The notes under the pieces were generated by a model. That model did not search any database and was not told the DNA's origin. It was given only the letters and a program-made list of their open reading frames with translations. The position numbers and the translations under genes are program-made. This document shows positions 1 to 5,860 of a stretch of 6,095 nt of DNA, one piece after another. Location: assembly GCA_031280115.1 (NCBI GenBank), contig JAITHF010000136.1, forward strand, positions 1-6,095. The letters run 5' to 3'. The DNA is from Spirochaetaceae bacterium (GTDB lineage Bacteria > Spirochaetota > Spirochaetia > Treponematales > Breznakiellaceae). Position 1 is the stretch's first letter; each line of letters begins with the position of its first letter.

Positions 1-1
1 T

Positions 2-187
2 GTAACTGAACCGGTCGAGTTCAGCTGGAAAGACCGCAATCAAGTCATGGGCGCGATGGTCATACCCGACGCTGACGAAGTGGTGTTCGGAGCGCTCTGC
101 ATGGAAGCTCTGGACCTCATGGCCGATCCGGTAGACGAGCGCCTGAAAGGCCGCCACGGCGATAAGGCCGTCTATAAAGTAAAATAG
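2..187 (+). CDS. C-terminal part of a probable clan AA (retropepsin-like) aspartic protease
   Basis: This is an open frame entering from the left edge, with 61 codons visible and a TAG stop at 185-187. The visible end contains VVFGALCMEALDLMADP, then GRHGD and the terminal VYKVK. In small bacterial clan AA aspartic proteases, the C-terminal half typically has a hydrophobic strand followed by a G-hydrophobic-x-x-M/L-E-x-L/M-x-L stretch and a D-P, which matches this pattern. The catalytic DTGA-type motif would lie upstream, outside the window, so activity cannot be judged. The gene ends 54 bases before the lipoprotein gene on the same strand and could be read through into it. Such proteins are often small standalone genes of unclear role. 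The family call is from pattern recognition and is moderate; the existence of a coding frame is more secure. Confidence 0.5.
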   Translation, partial: VTEPVEFSWKDRNQVMGAMVIPDADEVVFGALCMEALDLMADPVDERLKGRHGDKAVYKVK

Positions 188-241
188 CCGTAACAGAGGC
201 GGGGGCTTGCTATTACCCGCGGGAGAACGCATAGTGGCAGT

Positions 242-877
242 ATGCGAATAATCTGTTTGTGGTGCCTTGCGACGCTTCTGTCCTGTTCCCGTACTGAGCC
301 GCGTATTCCCTACGGCGTTATGAAATTGGTGTACTATCAGGAACAAAGCCGGCAGGAAGAGCGGTTTTCTTTCTTTGTTCTGGCGGAAGACGACGACGGG
401 ATTGAAAACCTTGAGGCCCTTTCCCTGTATCACGATCGGGAGGGGCTGTGCTGGGCGCTTTCCGCCGAAGACTGGATAGCCCTGGAAGAAGACGAGAAAA
501 CATGGATAGGAAGCCGCGCTATCGCCATGCCGGGAAGCGAAACCCTGCCCAGAGGGCAGTATCGGGCGGTGCTGGAGAATAAGGGCGGGGAAAAAACCGC
601 CCGGACTATAACGTTTGACGCCCCTGAAACCCCCCGCTACCCCTTTCCGGCGTTCACCCTTGAGGGCAGGCGCTATACTGTCGAGTCCGGCTATCCTGAG
701 CATTTTTTTCTCTGTTACAATCAGGCCGGGGCCCTTGTGCAGACCTTATGGCTTGAGGCCCTTGAAGGGGACTTGCGGAACCTTAACCTTTCGTCCGAGG
801 CCAAAACCCTGGCCCTGTGGGCTGAGGATGAGGAGTACCAGACCGCCGCGCTCACGGACATCCAGATTATACCATAA
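242..877 (+). CDS. Small predicted lipoprotein of unknown function
   Basis: The protein has 211 residues. It begins with a short signal segment (MRIICLWCLATLLSC) in which LLSC at residues 12-15 is a lipobox, with Cys15 as the expected lipidated residue, so it should be anchored in a membrane facing the periplasm or the surface. The rest is acidic and rich in beta-type segments. One part at about 24-124 includes FSFFVLAEDDDG and a LPRGQYRAVLENKGGEKTA strand pair that looks Ig-like. A second smaller part lies at about 125-211. I do not recognise a named family. ATG at 242 is the only usable start near the signal peptide. A purine-rich GGGAGA at 221-226 is about 15 bases upstream, too far for a standard ribosome site, so initiation may be weak or coupled to the upstream gene. 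The gene ends one base before the first possible trmB start, which argues for one transcript and perhaps coupled translation. Confidence 0.8.
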   Translation: MRIICLWCLATLLSCSRTEPRIPYGVMKLVYYQEQSRQEERFSFFVLAEDDDGIENLEALSLYHDREGLCWALSAEDWIALEEDEKTWIGSRAIAMPGSETLPRGQYRAVLENKGGEKTARTITFDAPETPRYPFPAFTLEGRRYTVESGYPEHFFLCYNQAGALVQTLWLEALEGDLRNLNLSSEAKTLALWAEDEEYQTAALTDIQIIP

Positions 878-878
878 A

Positions 879-1619
879 ATGCGGGGCATAAGGGCGAAAA
901 GAGAAAAGATGGAAAAGATGGAAAAGATGGAAAAGATGGAAAAGATAGAAAAAACAGAAAAGATAAAAAGAATAAAAAGTTATGCGCCCCGGGGCGGGCG
1001 GATGAGCCCGGCCCAGCGGCGTTCTTACGACGCGCTTTTTCCCCGATACGGCATTGCCTTTGACCCGCAGCAGCCCGTCAGCCTTGACCCGCTGGTGATC
1101 GAGATAGGTTTCGGCATGGGCGCGGCCACCGCGGAGATTGCCCTCAGCAATCCGGCGGTCAATTATCTGGGCATTGAGGTCTACCGCTGCGGCATAGGCC
1201 GGCTCCTCTGGGAAATCGAGCGCATGGGCCTTGAAAATATCCGTATCATCGAACATGACGGGGTAGAAGTGCTGGAAACTATGATAGCCGACCGCTCGGT
1301 TGAGGGCTTTCATCTTTTTTTCCCGGACCCCTGGCCCAAGAAGCGGCACCGCAAGCGCCGGCTCGTAAGCCGCCCCTTCACGGATACCCTTGCCGCCAAA
1401 CTCAAGGCCGGCGGCTATCTTTATATGGTTACTGACTGGGAGGATTACGCCCAATCGGCGCTGCGGGAGCTTTCGGCAGCCCCGGGCCTTGCCAATGCCT
1501 ACGATGATTTCGCGCCGCCCCAGGCATGGAGGCCCTGTACCGCCTTCGAGCAGAAGGCAAGAGCCCAGAACCGCCCTGTCTGGGAACTGTTTTTCCAGTC
1601 AAAAATTCTTTTATCATAA
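879..1619 (+). CDS. trmB: tRNA (guanine-46-N7)-methyltransferase TrmB
   Basis: TrmB uses S-adenosylmethionine to make 7-methylguanosine at position 46 in the variable loop of tRNA, in the cytoplasm (EC 2.1.1.33). In the 246-residue form the family core starts near residue 32 (IKSYAPRGGRMSPAQ). The SAM-binding EIGFGMG is at 75-81 and YLGIEVY at 96-102. The signature FFPDPWPKKRHRKRRL is at 147-162, and TAFEQKA begins at 221, followed by the conserved VWELFF end. All expected blocks are present, so the enzyme should be active. The N-terminus is unusual: about 30 residues, mostly K/E/R with M, precede the core and are encoded by a nine-base repeat. The start is uncertain. ATG 879 has no ribosome site but follows the lipoprotein stop by one base. 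ATGs at 909, 918, 927 and 936 are also in frame. The membrane-protein gene follows after 10 bases. Confidence 0.95.
   Translation: MRGIRAKREKMEKMEKMEKMEKIEKTEKIKRIKSYAPRGGRMSPAQRRSYDALFPRYGIAFDPQQPVSLDPLVIEIGFGMGAATAEIALSNPAVNYLGIEVYRCGIGRLLWEIERMGLENIRIIEHDGVEVLETMIADRSVEGFHLFFPDPWPKKRHRKRRLVSRPFTDTLAAKLKAGGYLYMVTDWEDYAQSALRELSAAPGLANAYDDFAPPQAWRPCTAFEQKARAQNRPVWELFFQSKILLS
909..962 (+). repeat. In-frame 9-bp tandem repeat (ATGGAAAAG) at the start of trmB
   Basis: Four exact copies of ATGGAAAAG lie at 909-944. Two diverged copies follow at 945-953 (ATAGAAAAA) and 954-962 (ACAGAAAAG), after which the A-rich run decays through 963-980. Each exact unit encodes Met-Glu-Lys. Each therefore brings a new in-frame ATG preceded by a purine-rich GGAAAAG or similar stretch. 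Because the unit is nine bases, gain or loss of copies would leave the methyltransferase frame intact and change only the charged N-terminal tail and the number of possible starts. Confidence 0.9.
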
Positions 1620-1624
1620 AGGAG
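1618..1624 (+). promoter_or_regulatory. Ribosome binding site AAAGGAG overlapping the trmB stop
   Basis: AAAGGAG begins inside the trmB TAA stop (1617-1619) and sits five bases before ATG 1630. It fixes 1630 as the start of the membrane-protein gene, although its frame is open further upstream inside trmB. The arrangement allows ribosomes finishing trmB to reinitiate. Confidence 0.85.
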
Positions 1625-1629
1625 CATAT

Positions 1630-2721
1630 ATGAACCTGTTTTTAAGCCTTTGGCACTGCATGGCCTCCGCCGCTGCCGGCGCGGCGGCGGCTTTGGCGAT
1701 TGCAGGGGGGCTGGCGGTGATTTTCGGCGCAGTATTCTTTTCTGTCTTTAAAATAAAAAAGATACATCCTGATCTGGCTATACTGGCCTCAACGGTTATA
1801 AGCTGTTTCGCGATGATTCCGGTTATTTCCGCGTTTAATAACTTGGTGAGACTCAAGGCTGAAGGCGCGGCCATTGATGCGGGAAAAGCGCAGATAAGCG
1901 CCCAGGCAGCCGAGGTTGAGCGGTTAAAGGCGGAAGCCCGCGTAAAATCCCTTGAGCGGGAGAAGCTGGAACAGGAAATCGCCATGGCCAAACAGTCTAT
2001 TGAGCTTGAGGCGCTGGATGACGCGGTTAAACTGCTGGAGAACGCGCGGCTCAGCTTGCGGAGCTTTGAGAAAATACTGGAAGTGGCGCTCCTGCAAACT
2101 GATTTAAACCAGACTGCCGTAAGAAAAGAGCCGCTCAATCCGGTGCAGGGCGGCTTGGGCTTACGGGCGTCCTATTATCAGGACGAGGCGCTTGTGGTGA
2201 TTACCCATGATATTACCGCCAAGTTCGGGGTTGACCTTAACGCGGTGAAGATAGCCAAGCTGGATGAAGACACGGTGGTTGTCTCCGGCATCCGCCCGAA
2301 ACTTATCGGAACCTCGAAAAACATCTCAAACGTGATCTTGAAGGAATACCGGCGGCTTAACTATAAGGGAGGCGTGCTGGACAGTGTGGACGCGAAATAC
2401 GACAGCCAGTCGAGAGAGCGCGTGGACCGTCTGGCCCAGCGCTATCAAACCGAATTCCAGCGGAAATTAAGCGGCGGCCTTGAGCTTGAGTTTATGAACA
2501 GCGCGGTGGCGCAGCTTGCGGAGAACTTTATAAAGGTTATGTTCGCGCCGCTCTACCAGAATATCAGATTTACCGATGCCGGCGAGTCAGAGGGCCTGCC
2601 CCTTGCGGAATACCTGGAAAAGGAACTAACCGCTGTCCATGACCGGAAAAATGAACTTGCCGCCCTTTCCCCTTCTGATTCTGAGGCTGCGGCGGCTCAA
2701 ATCCGCGCCGCCATGCCTTGA
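1630..2721 (+). CDS. Two-helix membrane protein with coiled coil and C-terminal soluble domain, unknown function
   Basis: The protein has 363 residues, with start chosen from the AAAGGAG five bases upstream. It opens with two hydrophobic segments, at about 12-40 (Ala/Gly-rich) and about 48-69, joined by a short basic loop KIKK, so it is an inner-membrane protein whose bulk lies on one side. Residues about 72-155 are a charged heptad-like stretch (VERLKAEARVKSLEREKLEQEI) that should form a coiled coil. A mixed alpha/beta domain follows at about 178-290, with ALVVITHDITAKFGVDLNAVKI and DTVVVSGIRP. The end is helical and Ala/Glu-rich. The order of membrane anchor, coiled coil and 'GVDL ... V.VSG' strand block is reminiscent of DUF4230 proteins, but I cannot confirm that from sequence alone. 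It is last in the lipoprotein-trmB run and convergent with the barrel gene. It could be an envelope scaffold or oligomeric membrane assembly; no catalytic motif is visible. Confidence 0.85.
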   Translation: MNLFLSLWHCMASAAAGAAAALAIAGGLAVIFGAVFFSVFKIKKIHPDLAILASTVISCFAMIPVISAFNNLVRLKAEGAAIDAGKAQISAQAAEVERLKAEARVKSLEREKLEQEIAMAKQSIELEALDDAVKLLENARLSLRSFEKILEVALLQTDLNQTAVRKEPLNPVQGGLGLRASYYQDEALVVITHDITAKFGVDLNAVKIAKLDEDTVVVSGIRPKLIGTSKNISNVILKEYRRLNYKGGVLDSVDAKYDSQSRERVDRLAQRYQTEFQRKLSGGLELEFMNSAVAQLAENFIKVMFAPLYQNIRFTDAGESEGLPLAEYLEKELTAVHDRKNELAALSPSDSEAAAAQIRAAMP

Positions 2722-2760
2722 GCCGCTCGAACACCAGCCGCGCGCTGCTCTGCCCCCAAC

Positions 2761-2781
2761 CCCCAGAGAGGCATCCTGGGG
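2761..2781. terminator. Possible hairpin between convergent genes
   Basis: CCCCAG (2761-2766) and CTGGGG (2776-2781) form a perfect six-base stem around a nine-base loop. It lies 39 bases after the membrane-protein stop and four bases beyond the barrel-gene stop on the other strand. Neither side has a T tract, so it would be an atypical terminator or only an RNA 3' end stabiliser. The whole 2722-2785 gap holds nothing else clear. Confidence 0.25.
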
Positions 2782-2785
2782 CGCG

Positions 2786-4732
2786 TTACAGGTAAAAGCG
2801 GATGCCGAGGCTTCCGAGAATACCCACAGAGACCGGGTATTCTGCCGTATTTATCTGAGAGAAATCCCGCCCCTCTCCTGAATTGGGGGCTATGTTCCGG
2901 TCTATGTCGGTGTAGTACGAATACACCACGCCGAACTCGGCGGTAAAGCGCACAGGTATCTTAAAGCGCGCCCGGTACTCCGCGCCTATCCTGAAGATGT
3001 GCTGCCACTGGTACGCCCCGTCCCGCAGAAAGAACTTTTTAAGCACGTCTTTCTCGCTGCGCCCGTTTGGATCAAGCTCGGATAAGAAAGAACTGCCGTC
3101 CACAGCCCGGGACCCGTGGGACGCGCCGTGCCTTACCATCTGGTACTGGAAATGGGCGGACACGTTCAGCGTGGGAACCGCCTCAAGGCGCAGCAGTATC
3201 TCGTCTGAATTGGGCGGCAGGTAATACCCAAGCCCCTCGCCGTTATTGATATACGCCGTCTCCATGGGCATAGGCTCCCCGTCGTATTCGTCATTGTACC
3301 AGGGCACGAAAATCCGCGTGTGGGTGTAGCAGTAGGGCTCGATTTTCGTGTAGCTCAGCATAACCGACCCGAACGGAATCCAGGGGAGCAGGGCTTTCGC
3401 GCCGAACTGGAAGGCGTACATATTCCGGTCAAGGTTGGGGAAGTCCCGCTGTATCACGGTTTTGGGGCTGATTTCATCGGCAAAGAACGAGGCCCAGAGC
3501 CGCCCTATCCCCGGGTACTGGCCTTGGACATTGAGGAAAAAGCCCATGTTATCAAAGTCCCCTATACTGTCCTGATAGAGAAAATTGATGTTCACCGGAA
3601 AGAGGTAGCCCAGCTCGAAGCGTTTCGCCCACACCGCGCTTGTTCCGAGGCTCACATGGATATAATCCTTGAAGTTAAGCTCAAGCTGCTCGATAGAATA
3701 GGCGTTCTGGCTTGTCCAGGCGGACTCTTTTAAGCCGTTCTCGTTAAAGTATTCCAAGATTCCCGTAAGGGTGGAGAAATGAAACCACTTAGCAGGCTTA
3801 AAAGTCATCTCAAAGGCTAAAAACGGCTGGGCCGCGCTGTTTAAGACAAGGCTCCTGCCTTCGGCCATGCTTCCCCATTCCCGCCGGGTCCTGCCGAAGC
3901 GGAGGGACAGGGCGTCCCCGAAGAACGAGCCTGACAGTTCAGAGATGATCATAGGGCCCAGGCTCAGCTCGTTAGGCCAGTTATTCAGGCCCTCAGATGA
4001 TATATCAAGCGGGGACACCACAAAGCCGTCCCAGGTCTTCCGGTAGCTGTAGGGGAAAAACGCAAGAGGGCCGCTGTAGACGGTGATGATACGGTTTATG
4101 TACCCTTCCCTGGCGTACCCGTCGTATCCCTCGTCTCCGGCGGCGGGAAACCCTTCGTAATAGGTGTTATACGTCCCAAGCCGGGCCCGGGGGGCGCGGG
4201 TAATGCCTCCGAGAAGGTGGAAGCCGTAGGAGAGGGCGCTGCCTATATCGCCGTCAGTGTACAGGTGGATTACGTTGTCCGTCCCCCACACGCCGTCTTC
4301 AGTGTCCGTGTAATAGCCGGCTGAAAAGCCCAGTTTGAGCCCTGCCCCGATGTCCCCTGCGAAGCGGATGCTGGTTTTGGGGATGGTTGTGCTGAAATAA
4401 AAGGCGCCCCGCTGCAAGTCAAGGCCCTGGGCCTTCGGCTTGTGCGCTTCGTAGGCTTCAAGGAGGACAGCCTGTTCCGCCGGGGAAAGCCGTTCCGCTC
4501 CGGTGAAGAGTATGGCCTCTAAGGCGGTGAAGATAACCTGTTGGGAATAGGGCTTCGCCTTGGGCAGGGTCCCAAGGATCCCCCGTATCTGGGCGTGCTC
4601 AAGGAGGTAATATACCGGATTATCCAGGGGGATAGAGACATGGGATTGGGCGTTAAGCCCCGGCCCCAAGGCGAGAAACAGCAAGGCCCAAGCAGTTTTC
4701 AACTCGTGGGCGGGTCCTTTTTGATACCACAT
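2786..4732 (-). CDS. Wzi-like outer-membrane beta-barrel protein
   Basis: The protein has 648 residues from ATG 4732. A signal peptide is clear: hydrophobic AWALLFLALGPG at 14-25 and a likely cut after LNA at 26-28. The mature N-terminus VSIPLDNPVYYLLEHAQIRG, a short helical part, then TIPKTSIRFAGDIGAGLKLG and many alternating aromatic strands resemble the capsule-assembly Wzi family (PF14052). So does RTRREWGSMAEGRSLVLNSA at 281-300. It is longer than E. coli Wzi (about 480 residues). The chain ends GIRFYL, close to the aromatic C-terminus used for barrel insertion. It is probably a surface or transport barrel; binding of polysaccharide is inferred from family only. ATG 4732 has no ribosome site. 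A TTG at 4702 (LKTAW as the new N-terminus) has AAAAAGGA upstream, though 12 bases away, and gives a compact signal peptide; either may be right. It lies 52 bases downstream of deoD on the same strand. Confidence 0.75.
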   Translation of the reverse strand: MWYQKGPAHELKTAWALLFLALGPGLNAQSHVSIPLDNPVYYLLEHAQIRGILGTLPKAKPYSQQVIFTALEAILFTGAERLSPAEQAVLLEAYEAHKPKAQGLDLQRGAFYFSTTIPKTSIRFAGDIGAGLKLGFSAGYYTDTEDGVWGTDNVIHLYTDGDIGSALSYGFHLLGGITRAPRARLGTYNTYYEGFPAAGDEGYDGYAREGYINRIITVYSGPLAFFPYSYRKTWDGFVVSPLDISSEGLNNWPNELSLGPMIISELSGSFFGDALSLRFGRTRREWGSMAEGRSLVLNSAAQPFLAFEMTFKPAKWFHFSTLTGILEYFNENGLKESAWTSQNAYSIEQLELNFKDYIHVSLGTSAVWAKRFELGYLFPVNINFLYQDSIGDFDNMGFFLNVQGQYPGIGRLWASFFADEISPKTVIQRDFPNLDRNMYAFQFGAKALLPWIPFGSVMLSYTKIEPYCYTHTRIFVPWYNDEYDGEPMPMETAYINNGEGLGYYLPPNSDEILLRLEAVPTLNVSAHFQYQMVRHGASHGSRAVDGSSFLSELDPNGRSEKDVLKKFFLRDGAYQWQHIFRIGAEYRARFKIPVRFTAEFGVVYSYYTDIDRNIAPNSGEGRDFSQINTAEYPVSVGILGSLGIRFYL

Positions 4733-4746
4733 ACTGTACCAGTATA
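4731..4746 (-). promoter_or_regulatory. Inverted repeat overlapping a -10-like box before the barrel gene
   Basis: On the plus strand ATACTG (4731-4736), TAC and CAGTAT (4740-4745) form a perfect 15-bp hyphenated palindrome. Read leftward, TATACT at 4746-4741 matches a -10 box at five of six positions. Transcription would start near 4734, leaving almost no leader for ATG 4732 but about 32 bases for TTG 4702. No good -35 box is visible 16-18 bases upstream, so the promoter would be weak or activator-dependent. A palindrome on the -10 is a common operator arrangement. This is inferred from pattern only. Confidence 0.4.
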
Positions 4747-4784
4747 GCGCTGAAATCAGAAAAGAGCCACTGCTTAGCGCGGCC

Positions 4785-5489
4785 TCAGCTCACGGCGGTT
4801 TCCAGGGCGATCTCCATCATGCGGGTAAACGCGGTCTCCCGTTCCTCCGAACTGGTGGTTTCGCCGGTGATAAGGCTGTCCGAGATAGTAAGGAGCGCTA
4901 AGGCTTCCCGCCGGTATTTATTGGCAAGGGTATAGAGCTCGGCGGTTTCCATTTCCACCGCGAGGCACCCGAAGGATGCCCACAATTTCCAGTCATCCGG
5001 GTATTCGCCGTAGAACATATCTGAGGACACGACGGTCCCGACCTTGGGGTCCCAGCCTTTGGCGCGGGCGGTTTCAAAGGCGGTTTTAAGGAGGTTGAAC
5101 GAGGCCGCAGGGGCGAAGGAGCGCCCTTTGAACCTGACATGGTTTGCCCCTGAGTCCGTGCTGGCTGCGGAGGCGAGCACCACGTCCCGCAGGCGGGCGT
5201 CTTCTTGGATAGAACCGGCGGTTCCGATACGGATTGCCCGGCGCACGGCGTATTCCCGAAACAGTTCGTTTACATAGATCGAGATAGAGGGGATGCCCAT
5301 GCCTGTTCCCTGGACCGACACGGGTTTTCCTTTATAAAGGCCGGTAAACCCCAGCATATTTCTTATGGCGTTATACTGGACGGGTTTTTCGAGAAATGTT
5401 TCTGCGATGAACTTTGCTCTAAGCGGGTCTCCGGGCAGGAGGATTGCCTCAGCAATTTCGCCTGATTTGGCTCCGATATGTAATGACAT
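4785..5489 (-). CDS. deoD: Purine nucleoside phosphorylase, hexameric DeoD type
   Basis: DeoD splits purine (deoxy)ribonucleosides with phosphate into the free base and (deoxy)ribose-1-phosphate in the cytoplasm (EC 2.4.2.1), for purine salvage. The 234-residue protein has normal family length and aligns with E. coli DeoD with the same residue numbers at key sites. These are His4 and Arg43 (supplied to the neighbouring subunit), Gly20 and Arg24 in [14 protein letters not shown], Arg87 in RIGTAGS and Phe159. Val178, Met180 and Glu181 lie in [10 protein letters not shown], the catalytic Asp204 in TISDS, and Arg217. Position 90 is Thr where E. coli has Ser, a change seen in other family members. 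ATG 5489 is fixed by AAGGAG five bases upstream. It is the first gene of a leftward unit with the outer-membrane barrel gene, which may link salvage to uptake. A promoter candidate and a 5' leader hairpin lie immediately upstream. Confidence 0.97.
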   Translation of the reverse strand: MSLHIGAKSGEIAEAILLPGDPLRAKFIAETFLEKPVQYNAIRNMLGFTGLYKGKPVSVQGTGMGIPSISIYVNELFREYAVRRAIRIGTAGSIQEDARLRDVVLASAASTDSGANHVRFKGRSFAPAASFNLLKTAFETARAKGWDPKVGTVVSSDMFYGEYPDDWKLWASFGCLAVEMETAELYTLANKYRREALALLTISDSLITGETTSSEERETAFTRMMEIALETAVS

Positions 5490-5494
5490 AGGTT

Positions 5495-5515
5495 CTCCTT
5501 GGGCGCTGCGCGCCC
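5495..5515 (-). promoter_or_regulatory. deoD ribosome site with abutting leader hairpin
   Basis: Read leftward, GGGCGC (5515-5510), GCA and GCGCCC (5506-5501) form a perfect six-base stem. It is followed without a gap by the ribosome site AAGGAG (5500-5495) and then AACCT before ATG. A stem touching the Shine-Dalgarno sequence could block or pace ribosome loading, or protect the 5' end. The three-base loop is tight, so the closing pair may open. Confidence 0.6.
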
Positions 5516-5525
5516 TTACTCATTT

Positions 5526-5555
5526 ATTTTAACCTGCCCCCTGGGGGTGATTCAA
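5526..5555 (-). promoter_or_regulatory. deoD: Candidate sigma-70-type promoter of deoD
   Basis: Leftward, TTGAAT (5555-5550) matches a -35 box at four of six positions and TAAAAT (5531-5526) a -10 box at five of six, with 18 bases between them. The predicted start near 5519 gives a leader of about 30 bases that contains the hairpin and ribosome site. The -35 box overlaps a G5/C5 inverted repeat, described separately, which could serve as a control site. Confidence 0.5.
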
Positions 5556-5568
5556 CCCCCTGCGGGCA
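5535..5568. other. Nested inverted repeat over the deoD -35 region
   Basis: The inner stem GGGGGT (5543-5548) / ACCCCC (5555-5560) encloses GATTCA. The outer stem TGCCC (5535-5539) / GGGCA (5564-5568) continues it across a three-by-three internal loop. The whole 34-base fold covers the -35 box and most of the spacer of the deoD promoter candidate. It is directly followed by a small hairpin CAGCC-GAA-GGCTG (5567-5579). It could be an operator or the left border of the intergenic repeat element. Confidence 0.55.
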
Positions 5569-5580
5569 GCCGAAGGCTGT

Positions 5581-5679
5581 TTCAGGTGCTTCTCGCGGTG
5601 AGCGGGTCTGCAATTTTAGTCACAACCCTCACGCGGGGCCTCAGCGGAATTTGCAAGCGAAAGGGCGCGAGGCATGAAG
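5581..5679. repeat. Intergenic repeat element, copy A
   Basis: These 99 bases align without gaps to 5694-5792. By hand count 76 of 99 positions are identical. The best-kept blocks are TTTAGTCACAACCC, GCCTCAGCGGAATT (nearly exact) and GCATGAAG at the right end. The copy can fold: CGCGGTGAG (5594-5602) pairs with CTCACGCG (5628-5635) with one bulged base. No start, ribosome site or family-like protein is evident in any frame, so I treat it as non-coding repeat DNA. Orientation is arbitrary. Confidence 0.75.
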
Positions 5680-5692
5680 CCCCCTGCGGGGG
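5680..5692. other. G/C hairpin linking the two repeat copies
   Basis: CCCCC (5680-5684), TGC, GGGGG (5688-5692) is a perfect five-base stem with a three-base loop. It fills nearly all of the 14-base gap between copies A and B. Similar C/G-run stems lie before copy A (5543-5560) and after copy B (5795-5832). Confidence 0.6.
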
Positions 5693-5693
5693 A

Positions 5694-5792
5694 TTCACGT
5701 GCTTCTTGTGATGAGAGGGTTTGTGGGTTTAGTCACAACCCAGAAGCAGCGCCTCAGCGGAATTCGATAACGCACGGGCGCAACGCATGAAG
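5694..5792. repeat. Intergenic repeat element, copy B
   Basis: This is the second 99-base copy, with a period of 113 bases from copy A. It has its own fold. TGCTTCT (5700-5706) pairs with AGAAGCA (5742-5748), and inside it GGGTTTGTG (5717-5725) pairs with CACAACCC (5734-5741) with one bulge. The arms used differ from those in copy A although the sequence is otherwise aligned. No coding potential is convincing here either. Confidence 0.75.
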
Positions 5793-5794
5793 CC

Positions 5795-5832
5795 TTTATG
5801 GGGGGCTTGGGGGGTCTATGACCCCCCATAAA
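5795..5832. other. Switchable hairpin with two G6 runs and one C6 run
   Basis: TTTATGGGGGG (5795-5805) and CCCCCCATAAA (5822-5832) are perfect 11-base arms around a 16-base loop. Within the loop a second G6 run (5809-5814) can pair with the same C6 run (5822-5827) around TCTATGA. The two folds exclude each other. The 11-base form is clearly the stronger. There is no T tract downstream on the plus strand. Confidence 0.6.
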
Positions 5833-5843
5833 TTCTTCAAAGA

Positions 5844-5857
5844 GGCGCGAAAGCGCC
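5844..5857 (-). terminator. Possible leftward intrinsic terminator
   Basis: GGCGC (5844-5848), GAAA, GCGCC (5853-5857) is a perfect five-base GC stem. Read leftward it is GGCGC-TTTC-GCGCC followed by TCTTTG, a short T-rich run, so it could end transcripts coming from the tandem array before they reach deoD. On the plus strand the loop is a GAAA tetraloop but no T run follows. The stem is short and the T run weak. Confidence 0.35.
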
Positions 5858-5860
5858 GAT

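Noticed and set aside
199..220. Terminator after the protease gene (GCGGG ... CCCGC)
   Set aside because: The stem is only five bases with a 12-base loop and no T run follows, so it may be chance in GC-rich DNA.
615..878. Longer N-terminus for trmB, open back to 615
   Set aside because: The extra 88 codons overlap the lipoprotein gene in another frame, are Pro/Arg-rich like a shadow, and precede the family core by far.
867..1454. 195-codon open frame on the minus strand
   Set aside because: It lies entirely opposite trmB. Its Phe-His-Leu repeats are simply the complement of the ATGGAAAAG repeat, and it has no ribosome site or family features.
1390..1629. Longer N-terminus for the membrane protein, open back to 1390
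   Set aside because: It overlaps the conserved end of trmB, while AAAGGAG is correctly placed before ATG 1630 and the membrane helices start there.
3320..3733. 137-codon plus-strand open frame
   Set aside because: It is fully inside the barrel gene on the other strand, with no ribosome site or recognisable product.
5499..5711. 70-codon plus-strand open frame upstream of deoD
   Set aside because: It crosses the deoD ribosome site, promoter and repeat copy A. It has no ribosome site, and the aligned frame in copy B is broken by stops.
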